44,318 nucleotides of DNA from Candidatus Thorarchaeota archaeon (GCA_019894665.1 JAGXOC010000003.1:29158-73475), one strand, 5' to 3'; numbered from the stretch's first letter, positions 28,007-38,011 are shown. The notes: generated by a model from the sequence alone, not told the origin. Numbers and translations are program-made.

Positions 28007-29326
28007 TTACAAGGAATTTTCGAATAACTGAGCCGCAGTCGTAAAGACTTCTTCGACACGTTCCTCTGTGACACAAGATGTTTCAATGAATGCAACCGGG
28101 TGAAGAACGTTGTCTTTCCCAAATCGTTGCGCTAGTTCTTCGGCAAACTTGAAACCCTCATTGTAACCAACTGGCTCATCGCCGGAATCCTCACCAGTTT
28201 CAGTTCGAAGGTCAATCTTGTTGGATACAATCACAATAGGTGGCATCTGTTCAGTTGACAAAGTTGCCTCTCTAAGCCAGAAATCTATACTCTCGAAACT
28301 CCATCTATCTGATGCGGAGTATACTATGATCAATACTTGTGAATCCTTGTAGAATTCCTTCCTCTGTACCTTTGCCCTGACCGCAAGGTCAAATGACCAT
28401 ACTCTCATATCAATACGGTGATTGGCACCTTCAATAATCCGACCGAAGATGTGGTCCGAAAAAGTCTCATCTTCTAATATGATTGGTACAATGTTTACCT
28501 TTGCCTTGAGACTTTCTTTGCCGACTCCATCCTCACCCAATAACAAACCCTTGCATTCAACTATGGGTTTTATCTGATGGGCTGGCGTCACTTGAGGTTC
28601 CGACTCTTCTTCAGGTTGTTCCTCTACTTCATCTGTTTCCGCAACAAATTCGGTAATTTCAGAATCTACCTCTTCAGATACTTCTGGAACTTCTTCTTCA
28701 GGTGTGTCAACATCACCGACTCTTGCGAAAGATCTTCCTGAGGCAACAATCTCGTCACTTCCTGCAAGATTGATGCTTATCTCAACCTTCTTCTCAACTG
28801 GTTTCTCTATTGGTTTCTCTTTAGGTGCACCCGTCATGAACGAATCGCTCAAAGCTTCAACAGCATGGAGGGCATCTGCGATATCATCGAAATCCTCTAC
28901 TGTGATCTCACCTTTCTCGTCGGCACTGACTCCTGGACTTTCCACAAAGGTCGCTGCTTGCTCAGGTTTTCTTCTAAGGAAACTTCTCTTCTTCTTCTCA
29001 GATTGTTCAGGCTCATCTTCGGGACCTGGTTCTTCAACATCTGGTTCAACAGGAACAGGTAATGGTTCAGGCTCTCTAGGTGTTTCAAGAACTTCTTCTT
29101 TCAACACTCTTCTTGCCTTGGGAAGACCGATACGGTCCAGAATATCTTCGAGCACTCCTGGAGCTAACCTCTTTCCAAGATAGCGGAGATACTTTTGCAG
29201 CTCTAGAGATACATCTTCAAAGGATCTCTCTTTGAGAGGGATTTTCTTTTTCACCATCCCTTTATCACGAACCTCAACATATGTCGGATTGAGAGTGAGT
29301 GATATGGTTGTACCCGGGATTATCAT
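28007..29326 (-). CDS. Ras/Rab-like small-GTPase-fold protein with long acidic N-terminal extension
   Basis: C-terminal domain CKGLLLGEDGVGKES...MRVWSFDLAVRAKVQRKEFYKDSQVLIIVYSASDRWSFESIDFWL...VIVSNKIDLR...FIETSC; N-terminal region rich in E/P. Confidence 0.82.
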   Translation of the reverse strand: MIIPGTTISLTLNPTYVEVRDKGMVKKKIPLKERSFEDVSLELQKYLRYLGKRLAPGVLEDILDRIGLPKARRVLKEEVLETPREPEPLPVPVEPDVEEPGPEDEPEQSEKKKRSFLRRKPEQAATFVESPGVSADEKGEITVEDFDDIADALHAVEALSDSFMTGAPKEKPIEKPVEKKVEISINLAGSDEIVASGRSFARVGDVDTPEEEVPEVSEEVDSEITEFVAETDEVEEQPEEESEPQVTPAHQIKPIVECKGLLLGEDGVGKESLKAKVNIVPIILEDETFSDHIFGRIIEGANHRIDMRVWSFDLAVRAKVQRKEFYKDSQVLIIVYSASDRWSFESIDFWLREATLSTEQMPPIVIVSNKIDLRTETGEDSGDEPVGYNEGFKFAEELAQRFGKDNVLHPVAFIETSCVTEERVEEVFTTAAQLFENSL

Positions 29327-29485
29327 TGCCGCTCGATGCCTCCTCGCTGAGCATCAACAATTGTTTGTTGTTGTATCTTAACTGTTTCGTGTGCAGGTAC
29401 CATCATGACCATGATTCTTCATTACAATTGGTGATACAGAAAGAATAAAATCTTACTAGTAGATATCTCCGATAGAGTTGAAACA

Positions 29486-30046
29486 ATGGTGGATGTGGAT
29501 TTTACCGAATACGTTGAAGTAATCAAAGATTGGCCCGAGCCAGGGAAAGCTGTGTGCGACATAAGCAGGATTCTAGAACACCCCAATATCTTTCATGAGG
29601 CTGTTGTCGCCCTGGCAAAGCCTCTTCTAGAAGTTCGCCCTAACAAGGTAATAGGAATTGAACAACGAGGTTTGGCACTCGGGAGTGCTATTGCATACTA
29701 CCTTGGATGTGGTATCGTTCCTGCTCGTTCGATTGCCTACATGCCTGAGGATTATGAGCGACCTATTGAATACCTCCCCTCTACCAAGTTCGCTGATCAA
29801 CGTCTTGCCATAGTTTCTGAATCTATTGATGCTGGTGACCGTGTAGCAATTGTTGACGACTGGTTGATTCAAGGAACATCCGTCCTGGCAGTATCAAAGG
29901 TTGTTGAGAAATTGGGAGCACAGATAGTAGGCGTTGCTTGTGTGATAAATAACATGAGTGAGACTCGTAGGAAGCTACTTGGTCGTCCAGAAGTTCATTC
30001 CCTGATTGAGAATCTCCAAACTGATATCCTGCATCCTACGGAATAG
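29486..30046 (+). CDS. Adenine phosphoribosyltransferase-like PRTase
   Basis: DWPEPGKAVCDISRILEHP, GIEQRGLALGSAIAY and PRPP-loop-like VAIVDDWLIQGTSVLA. Confidence 0.85.
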   Translation: MVDVDFTEYVEVIKDWPEPGKAVCDISRILEHPNIFHEAVVALAKPLLEVRPNKVIGIEQRGLALGSAIAYYLGCGIVPARSIAYMPEDYERPIEYLPSTKFADQRLAIVSESIDAGDRVAIVDDWLIQGTSVLAVSKVVEKLGAQIVGVACVINNMSETRRKLLGRPEVHSLIENLQTDILHPTE

Positions 30047-30066
30047 AGCTGATGATAGAAAGAGTG

Positions 30067-30092
30067 ACCGGAGGGGATTTACGCCATCCGGT
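30067..30092. terminator. Hairpin between convergent genes
   Basis: ACCGGA (30067-30072) / TCCGGT (30087-30092), between CDS ends at 30046(+) and 30133(-). Confidence 0.3.
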
Positions 30093-30132
30093 TCGTTTCT
30101 GTTCTATTGTTCATGAAGCTCCAACAACGAAA

Positions 30133-31329
30133 TTACAATCTTAGAGCTTCACGAAGACAGACCTTTAGAGTGCGCAAAGCAAGTTGTTTTACATCCAAGT
30201 CGCCATCAGAGGATTCTGCCATCGATTCAGATACTATTTCTTGGATCTTCTCATCCTTACTCCCTATATGAAAGAGAAGGTCAGTGAACGGACTAGTGAA
30301 GATCTTCTGAGCAAGAAGTTGATTTCGAAATTCATCACCAAAATGTGACTGCCAGAGATGTTGATACTTGCTCAATGTGACCGCATCAAGAGAGTTATTT
30401 TCTAATGCGCTTGCGACGACGTGCGCAGCAAAGCGAGCGGCTTTCATCGCATACGCGATGCCTCCTCCCGTAAGTGGACTGACATGACCCGCAGAGTCGC
30501 CCAGCAGGATACAGCGATCAGCAACTGTCTGTTTGATTGGACCCGCAGTTGGAACTAGAGCCCCCTCCGCTCCCGATAGGTCTGAGGTTTGAGGTAGCAA
30601 GTCCTTCATCTTGAGAAACCGCACGAAGGCATCGAACTTTGATGGTAATCCCTGGGCATGAGTTCCCACAATACCAAGTCCAACATTTATCGTATCCTCC
30701 TTTGGGAAAATCCATCCGTACCCCGGTTGACCTCCAAGGTTTGCGAAGAAGTGGTACTTTAAGTCATCAGTATAGCGGTCAAGGATATCCTGTGTTGAAG
30801 CTGGAACTTCGCATACTCTGCAAGCCGATATGCTTGAGCTTGGCCATCTCTTATTTAACTGGGTTTCCCGAGCTACCATGCTAGTAACCCCATCTGCACC
30901 AATGACTACTTTTCCTTGAACTGATTTTCCTCCAGCAAGGTCAATAGTGACACAATCATCGTGGATAATTACCTTCTTTGCTCTTCTACCATTTAGCGGC
31001 AATGAACCCGCTGAAACTGCCTCCTCAAACAAGACATTGTCAAAATCAGCGCGGAGTGTGACGGCCATATCGACCTTGCCTTCAAGGACTACCTGCCTAT
31101 TTGGAGAGTGAATCACTCCTACCTTCGCTACTCCCTTCATAAAATCGGGAGCCCTAGGTTTCAGATATGCAAACTCATCAATGATGGTCCGGGAGAATCC
31201 TCCCCCACATGGTTTGTCTCGTGGGAATGTATCCTTGTCAATCATGCAGACATCAAGTCCTAGCTTCGCCATAGATCGTGATACTGTAGCTCCACCAGGT
31301 CCTGCTCCAATCACAACGACATCGTACAT
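30133..31329 (-). CDS. Geranylgeranyl reductase-family FAD-dependent oxidoreductase
   Basis: YDVVVIGAGPGGATVSRSMAKLGLDVCMIDKDTFPRDKPCGGGFS; LLGDSAGHVSPLTGGGIAYAMKAARFAA. Start at internal Met. Confidence 0.9.
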   Translation of the reverse strand: MYDVVVIGAGPGGATVSRSMAKLGLDVCMIDKDTFPRDKPCGGGFSRTIIDEFAYLKPRAPDFMKGVAKVGVIHSPNRQVVLEGKVDMAVTLRADFDNVLFEEAVSAGSLPLNGRRAKKVIIHDDCVTIDLAGGKSVQGKVVIGADGVTSMVARETQLNKRWPSSSISACRVCEVPASTQDILDRYTDDLKYHFFANLGGQPGYGWIFPKEDTINVGLGIVGTHAQGLPSKFDAFVRFLKMKDLLPQTSDLSGAEGALVPTAGPIKQTVADRCILLGDSAGHVSPLTGGGIAYAMKAARFAAHVVASALENNSLDAVTLSKYQHLWQSHFGDEFRNQLLAQKIFTSPFTDLLFHIGSKDEKIQEIVSESMAESSDGDLDVKQLALRTLKVCLREALRL

Positions 31330-31409
31330 ACTTGATAACCACTCACGTTGCGAAGCCAATGCAACATCATCTTAAAGGTTGAGCCCATCAACCTTATCTG
31401 TGTCCCAGT

Positions 31410-33017
31410 TTGAAACCAGAGGGTGTACAAATGAGTCAGTTGCTTAAGGCTCGCAGAAAGGTTCGACGGCGAGTGACCTCAGTTCCAAAGTATGATATTC
31501 TTCTTCACCGTTTTATCACGGTTGTATTAACGGTCAATATGATCTTGATACTCTATGCCCTAATTTCTGTCACATTTGGTATGACATTGAGTGGTGTCGG
31601 ATTTGTTGACTCATTACCACTTGCACTCTACATTTTGCCAATGATGATCATCCTTCCAATTATGATTCGTTCCTATTATCGTGAACGAACGGCTGCTTGG
31701 AATTTCGTGTTCCTTACTGTTTGTACAGTCTTCTTTAGCATGCTCTCACTTCTTGTTCGAGGATTCGCCATTTGCCTAGTCTTCAATATCATTGCAGTGG
31801 TGTCACTCTTCTTTATGGGGCGTGTCCGACCCAAAGGAAGACTAAGAGATGCTGGGAAGAAGGTGATTGCATACTTTCTTTTCGTTAATCTTCTTGGACT
31901 CTCATTTCCTATCTCTATCGTTCTCATGGGGCAAAATCCAATTGCAACAACACCCGTGACCGAAATCCCTGAGATTCGACTCAGTGTACCATTAGCCAAT
32001 TTCGATTATCCATACCAGAATGTAACTCCTACGCCCCAGTTACTATCTGATGTTCTAACAAACGGGTTCTACTTGGATCTCCATGTACTCGAAAATGACA
32101 CTTCATCGTGGTCGAGGTTACGATCATGGTTACTTGCGCTTAATGAATATGCGATACTCTACTCTATTACATTGACCGCAGATCGAGCTTCGCTTGCTGG
32201 TGAAGATCCACAGACTCTAGCAACAACGGAACTGCTAGAAGCAATCTATGAAAGTCATAGAAATGCTCTCAGCCAACTAGTGAATGTTGAATTAGCAAAT
32301 ATAACCAATAGACCAGAATTTGTTCTCTTTGACATGACGCTTTCTGGACCGGAATGGCAAGCACTAATGCTTCGAACAAGAAACCTCGACTTGGTTGGTT
32401 TTGGTGGGCTGATGCGAACCTCAATCTACTCGGTTGATAAAACTCGCATAGCGAATGCTTCATCAATACTTCACGAGGTGGCAGTCGCTTCAGGTATCCA
32501 ATCTGGTGTACTTGTTGAAACCTTTGTTGTCGATGACTTGCTTGATGGTGACTCGATTGCGATGCGGCTTTGTGGAGCCACATCATCTTCGCTCCGAGAT
32601 TGGGAATACGTATCTGTGTTATGTAGCCGCTCTCGATTCTCCGCTGAGATGAATGGTGATGTTGGTGAATATTTGGTCCATTCCTACTCAAGTTCTATTG
32701 ATGGGCTTGGTTCTCCTTGGAGTATAAGGCTCGGAGAAGTGGGCAACTCTACTGATGTTTTGGATAGACCAGATAGTGTTTACGAAAGCCTTGCTGTTTT
32801 AGTGAACGACATTGCGCTAGCAGTTGGGAATGGAGTTCAACGAGTCACATTAGACTCACTTCCATCCTTCCTGAATGCTTTCGGGAGCGACTCACTTTCT
32901 ACCCTTCGGTCAACAATTGATGGAACCAATCATGGAGTAGCTACATACACATTCAGAATCTACGCTTATCGGGCTGTGTTCCTAGCAATTGATGCATTTG
33001 ACTTCATCATGCTTTAG
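31410..33017 (+). CDS. Membrane protein of unknown function with large C-terminal soluble domain
   Basis: 535-aa ORF; five or so N-terminal TM helices followed by about 350 aa without obvious TM. Confidence 0.7.
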   Translation: MKPEGVQMSQLLKARRKVRRRVTSVPKYDILLHRFITVVLTVNMILILYALISVTFGMTLSGVGFVDSLPLALYILPMMIILPIMIRSYYRERTAAWNFVFLTVCTVFFSMLSLLVRGFAICLVFNIIAVVSLFFMGRVRPKGRLRDAGKKVIAYFLFVNLLGLSFPISIVLMGQNPIATTPVTEIPEIRLSVPLANFDYPYQNVTPTPQLLSDVLTNGFYLDLHVLENDTSSWSRLRSWLLALNEYAILYSITLTADRASLAGEDPQTLATTELLEAIYESHRNALSQLVNVELANITNRPEFVLFDMTLSGPEWQALMLRTRNLDLVGFGGLMRTSIYSVDKTRIANASSILHEVAVASGIQSGVLVETFVVDDLLDGDSIAMRLCGATSSSLRDWEYVSVLCSRSRFSAEMNGDVGEYLVHSYSSSIDGLGSPWSIRLGEVGNSTDVLDRPDSVYESLAVLVNDIALAVGNGVQRVTLDSLPSFLNAFGSDSLSTLRSTIDGTNHGVATYTFRIYAYRAVFLAIDAFDFIML

Positions 33018-33924
33018 GTGATTTCACATAGACCTCGAAGACTCCGGTCCAGATCTCACTACTAGGTTCAGCTTTAACGAGGAGGTCTCCTTCAAAGTTA
33101 ACTCCCACAGGCGCTGATTTGCCTTTCTTCCAGACATCTGCGAAGATCAAAGAGTGTAGTTTGTTCTGGAAATCTTCAGTCACTCGCTGTATCATACCGT
33201 CAATGTAAGCTTCGTCAATTCCCTGTGGGGTTAGATCGGCTGTTGTTCTAAATAGTCTCTCCTCGCTAATAGCGCCTTCAGTTCTATCAAATCTATAACC
33301 GATTCCTCCAACAAGAAAGAACTCGGCTTGGGGAACTCGAGGTTCATCTCCAATGACTATCATTGAACCATCTGCAAGAAGGATGTACGTGGGAGCTGCA
33401 ACATTGAATGGTATGGAGGCTGCCTCAACAGAGATCTCGTCCATCTTGAGTTCCAAATTTAGAAACTCCTCTAGGGTTCGTACCTTTGTGTCAAATCTGA
33501 ATGGAGCAAGTTCTCCCATATGCAAGATATTTCGTGACTTCCTAAGAATGACATCGAGGACGCGCTGACCTGTCTTCAGAAATTCAACTCGCTGTTCTTT
33601 CTTGGTCAAGATATCTCCTGCAGATATCACTAATCTAAGAAAGTCAACGGTCTTAAAATTAGAAAGAATTGTGCGACTCAGATAGGTTGAATCCTCAGTT
33701 TCGAGGAATCCCTCTTGTGTGGAAACTTCTGTTGGAATGGGATTTCCCAAATAGAGCTGTACAATTCTCTTGTTTCTCTTTCCTTTGAAGAATACACCCA
33801 CATCGTATGATTTTCGCGGCACATCAACCAATTGTCTCACAAATGTCCCATCTGGTGCAATTTCTTTTGCTCGTGCTTTTGCGTAAACCTGTGTATATTT
33901 TGCAAAGAGGTCCGTTCTTGACAT
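33007..33924 (-). CDS. Conserved-looking soluble protein of unknown function
   Basis: 305-aa ORF with typical codon usage, convergent with and overlapping the previous CDS by 11 bp. Confidence 0.65.
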   Translation of the reverse strand: MSRTDLFAKYTQVYAKARAKEIAPDGTFVRQLVDVPRKSYDVGVFFKGKRNKRIVQLYLGNPIPTEVSTQEGFLETEDSTYLSRTILSNFKTVDFLRLVISAGDILTKKEQRVEFLKTGQRVLDVILRKSRNILHMGELAPFRFDTKVRTLEEFLNLELKMDEISVEAASIPFNVAAPTYILLADGSMIVIGDEPRVPQAEFFLVGGIGYRFDRTEGAISEERLFRTTADLTPQGIDEAYIDGMIQRVTEDFQNKLHSLIFADVWKKGKSAPVGVNFEGDLLVKAEPSSEIWTGVFEVYVKSPKA

Positions 33925-34001
33925 CTTCTTATCTCCCGCAGTCTATTACTACCCTCACTGCACGCTATTATCATTTCGGGTGATTTACTCCAGACAAAAA
34001 C

Positions 34002-34130
34002 CTACGTTCCATGACCGTTTGAGCACAACTGTAATGGAAGTTCTCCTCCACTAACGGCAAAATGAATTCCTAAGAATACGATGAATCCAACTATAATGGC
34101 AAGGACTAGGATTTTGATAACTTCTTTCAT
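34002..34130 (-). CDS. 42-aa single-TM small protein (not in ORF track)
   Basis: MKEVIKILVLAIIVGFIVFLGIHFAVSGGELPLQLCSNGHGT; SD-like GAGG upstream of ATG (GCGAGGATAGCAAATG). Confidence 0.45.
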   Translation of the reverse strand: MKEVIKILVLAIIVGFIVFLGIHFAVSGGELPLQLCSNGHGT

Positions 34131-34254
34131 TTGCTATCCTCGCATTCTCCAACCTATTTGTTTCACGATATTAAAAAACGAACTGGAACCTCGGCCACAA
34201 ATTATAAAGCAGCTAGTGAATCAATCCGCGTGTCCTCTAGGAACGGTATTAAAA

Positions 34255-34557
34255 ATGGATAGAAAAACGTTTGGTCCAATTCTCGTAATATTTGGTATAG
34301 CACTATGTCTTGGCGCTCTGTTCTATATTCTTCCAATACCGGGGCTCTACATAATTTCTCTTTTCATGATATTTATTGCAGTCGTAATAGTCGGTGTTGG
34401 AGCTGCTTTTGCAAGAGGAGCTGAAAGTTCACTTGATGTTCCTAGCGATGACTGCTACTACTGCGAAGGTACAGGCAAGATCAAGAGTGGTGAAGAGTTT
34501 GATACCTGCCCCCGATGTGGTGGGTCCGGTCTAGCCCGACCTGATGATGCAGATTGA
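34255..34557 (+). CDS. Membrane protein with DnaJ-type CxxCxGxG zinc ribbon
   Basis: MDRKTFGPILVIFGIALCLGALFYILPIPGLYIISLFMIFIAVVIVGVG... CYYCEGTGK...CPRCGGSG; Met at 34255 is the likelier start. Confidence 0.7.
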   Translation: MDRKTFGPILVIFGIALCLGALFYILPIPGLYIISLFMIFIAVVIVGVGAAFARGAESSLDVPSDDCYYCEGTGKIKSGEEFDTCPRCGGSGLARPDDAD

Positions 34558-34591
34558 TTATTCCTACAACTTTGTTGCTGTTCTCAGGTGA

Positions 34592-35296
34592 GTGGTATCC
34601 ATAACTGAACAAATCATTATCGCACACCGGGGTGCATCTGGTCATGCTCCCGAAAATACTCTCCTATCCTACCAGAGGGCTTTGGAATATGGTGCTCAGA
34701 TGATTGAACTTGATGTGCATGAAACTCTCGATGGTGCTTTGGTTTGTATCCATGATTCCACCGTAGACCGTACTACAAATGGTAGAGGGGACGTTCAAAG
34801 TTTCACATACAATGAATTGTTAGATCTAGATGCAGGTGAAGGCGAGCACATACCTCTTCTTGAAGATATTCTAAAATTTGCTTCTGGAAAGCTTCAGGTC
34901 AATATCGAACTAAAAGTGATTGGAGTGGAGAAGACGGTACTTGACATGGTAGAGCGCTATGAGATGCTCAGAGATATCATAATATCTTCATTCTTTCACG
35001 GCACACTTGTTACTGTCCGGGACCTAAGTGAAATTGCTGTAACTGCCATATTGGTCAATAAACCAAAGGATGAGCTTGTTCTCTATGCATTGGATTTCAA
35101 GGCAAACGCCATCAATCCTCAACACCAATTAGTTTCTCCTGAATTTGTGCACGACGCACACACTGCCGGGCTAAAGGTGCTCCCTTGGACAGTGAACGAC
35201 TCACAAACCATGAAGGAGCTTTTTGCCATTGATATTGATGGTCTGATTACTGATTTTCCTGACAGAGCAGTTGATGTCCTTAGAAGCCATACTTAA
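34592..35296 (+). CDS. Glycerophosphodiester phosphodiesterase
   Basis: IIAHRGASGHAPENTLLSYQRALEYGAQMIELDVHETLDGALVCIHDSTVDRTTNG; HTAGLKVLPWTVN; GTG start. Confidence 0.95.
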   Translation: MVSITEQIIIAHRGASGHAPENTLLSYQRALEYGAQMIELDVHETLDGALVCIHDSTVDRTTNGRGDVQSFTYNELLDLDAGEGEHIPLLEDILKFASGKLQVNIELKVIGVEKTVLDMVERYEMLRDIIISSFFHGTLVTVRDLSEIAVTAILVNKPKDELVLYALDFKANAINPQHQLVSPEFVHDAHTAGLKVLPWTVNDSQTMKELFAIDIDGLITDFPDRAVDVLRSHT

Positions 35297-36042
35297 CTTG
35301 TAGTCTTCTGCACAAAATCAAGGATAAGTGGATACGCCTCAGCCCGAGTTGGGTGACAACTGATCACGTGTTCTGCTCCTTCTATCGTATGTAGCTCTTT
35401 CTTCTCAGATGATATATTGTCAAATGCAATTTGACCATTTACAGGATCAATGGTCTTATCCTCTGTTCCTTGAAGTATGATAGTTGGAACTAGGATCTCG
35501 CTCATGCTCTTCCTCACCACTTTCTGCAACTTAAATAATTCATGATAAGCAGAAACTGGCTCTTTATCGTATTTGGTCCTTTTCACATCATAAACATGTT
35601 GCACTGCTTCAACATCGATTTCTCTATCCTTCATGAAAAACTTCAGTATCGGCACCAATTTCGGGATGAATCCTGAAATCTTCAGCGCTGGGGCTATCAA
35701 CACCAATCCATCAATATCACTCTGTTCTGATGCTAACAATAATGAGAGTGCCCCTCCCATAGAGATGCCAGCCAGAAAGAGGAATTTGGGATTCCAGGAA
35801 CGAACTACTTCAAGTCCTCTCCGAACTGATTCTAACCAATCAAGCCAAGAAGTTGTCTTCAGGTCTTCAGGCGTGGTTCCATGACCAGCTAGTTGGACCG
35901 CAAATGATGCATAACCCGCATCCGATAGATACTTCCCTAGAGTTGCAAGTTCATCAGATGATGCGCAAAATCCATGAACCAAAAGAAATGCGACAGAAGC
36001 TCCTTCTGGACGGGTGACAACACCCTTCACATCGGGAGCCAA
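35293..36042 (-). CDS. Alpha/beta hydrolase (carboxylesterase-like)
   Basis: LLVHGFCASSDE, LAGISMGGALSLL (GxSxG), QGTEDKTIDP, GAEHVI. Confidence 0.9.
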   Translation of the reverse strand: MAPDVKGVVTRPEGASVAFLLVHGFCASSDELATLGKYLSDAGYASFAVQLAGHGTTPEDLKTTSWLDWLESVRRGLEVVRSWNPKFLFLAGISMGGALSLLLASEQSDIDGLVLIAPALKISGFIPKLVPILKFFMKDREIDVEAVQHVYDVKRTKYDKEPVSAYHELFKLQKVVRKSMSEILVPTIILQGTEDKTIDPVNGQIAFDNISSEKKELHTIEGAEHVISCHPTRAEAYPLILDFVQKTTS

Positions 36043-36073
36043 TGTCTTTCACTCTTCCTTCTGAGAGTTTTGA

Positions 36074-38011
36074 TTACTCTAGTTTTGTGAATTTGAAGCC
36101 TTCTCGTAACATTCCCAATCTAATACCAGCTAGAAGCCAACCCATTATGGATAGCACCTCACTACTCACAACAAATGTCACCATGATGGATATCATTATG
36201 GCGATTTCGGTTGGTGATGGAATTCCTGCGAAGACTATCAATACTAGAATGATAACTACAGCAGCCGCAGCAAGTCCTGCCATAGTGGCCACTTTGATGA
36301 GTGTACCCTCAAAACCACGACCTTTATCCTGAACATCGTTTGCGAGATTGAAGTTCAGTGACATCACTAACATGACACTTATTGAGTAGAGTGTAAGCAG
36401 TAAAGCAGCTCCTGTGTTTGCTTCGTGTGAAACGCTTTCGTTACCTGCGATAACTGGAATCAGGATAGCAAAAAAGACGCTTATACCCATGAGAACTCCA
36501 CCTGTTGTATAACCTCTACCATAGGAATATCCAGCGAGTGACACATTTCGTATGAGAAGTGCCAAGAGTGGTAGTACAATGATGGCAGGTCCCTGCACAG
36601 CAGCTGGGATCCCCGGTATCATTGTAATATTGAACCATCGATTTGTGGGCCACAGAGCAAGTGGTCCACTACCAAATCCTCCTAGCATGAAGACGACCAC
36701 AGCAACTGATGTTGTGAGGCTGACAACAACTGTCAGCGCGGCCTGAGAGAAACCAGTCAAGCCTCTTTTCCATGACTCAATCGTCAATAAACCCTGTGTA
36801 ATGATGACGAGCAGCCATGGAACTATAATCAGTGGAAGGAGGTTGAATGGGTGAACCATCAGGAACACTGATGTCAGTACCAAGGGTATTCCCGTGACAA
36901 TGTCTGTTTTTGCGGCATACGAAGCACCCATCAAGAACATGACACCTGCTGGAGCCATCACAAGGAAGAAGCTCCAAGCTCCTACTCCTTCGATAAATGC
37001 TCCCGCCTGTCCTGCAGCTATGAGTCCAAAGAAAAGTAGGAACATCATGAAGTATTTGTTACCGCCCTTTACAATGTCTTCACCAATAGCTGTGGCTTTA
37101 AGCTCTCGAGCACCCAGTCGCGGTGCCAACATTATCCAGAATAGCATGAACGATAGAAATCCGAAAACCAATGCTGGATTTGTTTGATAAGTTGATTCGT
37201 TTACCAATGTGCTCCAGGGTCTCCAGACAGTAATTCCCGCCTCTGTACCAACTGGTCCTAGGAAAACTGCTGCAAGACCAAGAACAAATGTCAACACGCC
37301 GCTTACTCCAAAAGCAATCTTCGCTTTACTTGTGCTTCTCGCAAATTCACGAATTGTGCTAAACGGTGCCCACCAGAATTTGAGACTCATCAACTGGCCA
37401 ACAAGAAGTATGCCATAAGCAGCGTAGATTAACAGGGGACTAATAGCTTGCCCAAGTGCAAGCACTGGAATGAATAAGGCATTCAGCAGGCCTGCAAGAA
37501 AACCGATCCATGTCTTACTCGAATCAGTGTAAATGATGGCTCCAATTTGCCATGCTATAACGAATAATGCTCCGAGGAAATACATCACCGGTAAGAAATT
37601 TGGAATGAGTGATGCACTAAGAACTGCATAATATTGAGTTGGGACAATGACTGCTGTTGCAATAGCAATTATGAATCCCACCCGAAAAACATTGACAGAT
37701 CCGCTTCCGAGAAAACTTCCAAGACCCTTTGAACCTATTGCTTGGAATAGAAGACTAAATGCCATCATTCCCATGAATGCACCGACAGCGATTGGAAAAT
37801 ACGGGGTTCCTTCAATCATCCATTCGAAGGGTATAATCGAGGTCTGTTCCCATTCCAGTGCAGGAATCGGGATTAGAGATTTCCCAATTAGAAGGCCAAT
37901 GGCAGCTGCAATAATACCAAAGATACTACCAAAACCTGCTAATTCGCTTATTCTTTCACCCGATTGGTCTGAATCACTAATTACCGACGATAATGAACTC
38001 AACTGGGCCAT
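36074..38011 (-). CDS. Large multi-TM protein of unknown function
   Basis: About 645 aa from the internal Met with many hydrophobic helices; no family recognised. Confidence 0.7.
   Translation of the reverse strand: MAQLSSLSSVISDSDQSGERISELAGFGSIFGIIAAAIGLLIGKSLIPIPALEWEQTSIIPFEWMIEGTPYFPIAVGAFMGMMAFSLLFQAIGSKGLGSFLGSGSVNVFRVGFIIAIATAVIVPTQYYAVLSASLIPNFLPVMYFLGALFVIAWQIGAIIYTDSSKTWIGFLAGLLNALFIPVLALGQAISPLLIYAAYGILLVGQLMSLKFWWAPFSTIREFARSTSKAKIAFGVSGVLTFVLGLAAVFLGPVGTEAGITVWRPWSTLVNESTYQTNPALVFGFLSFMLFWIMLAPRLGARELKATAIGEDIVKGGNKYFMMFLLFFGLIAAGQAGAFIEGVGAWSFFLVMAPAGVMFLMGASYAAKTDIVTGIPLVLTSVFLMVHPFNLLPLIIVPWLLVIITQGLLTIESWKRGLTGFSQAALTVVVSLTTSVAVVVFMLGGFGSGPLALWPTNRWFNITMIPGIPAAVQGPAIIVLPLLALLIRNVSLAGYSYGRGYTTGGVLMGISVFFAILIPVIAGNESVSHEANTGAALLLTLYSISVMLVMSLNFNLANDVQDKGRGFEGTLIKVATMAGLAAAAVVIILVLIVFAGIPSPTEIAIMISIMVTFVVSSEVLSIMGWLLAGIRLGMLREGFKFTKLE

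Noticed and set aside
28704-29183. 159-aa + strand ORF rich in Ser/Gly
   Set aside because: Antisense shadow of the acidic region of the GTPase-fold protein.
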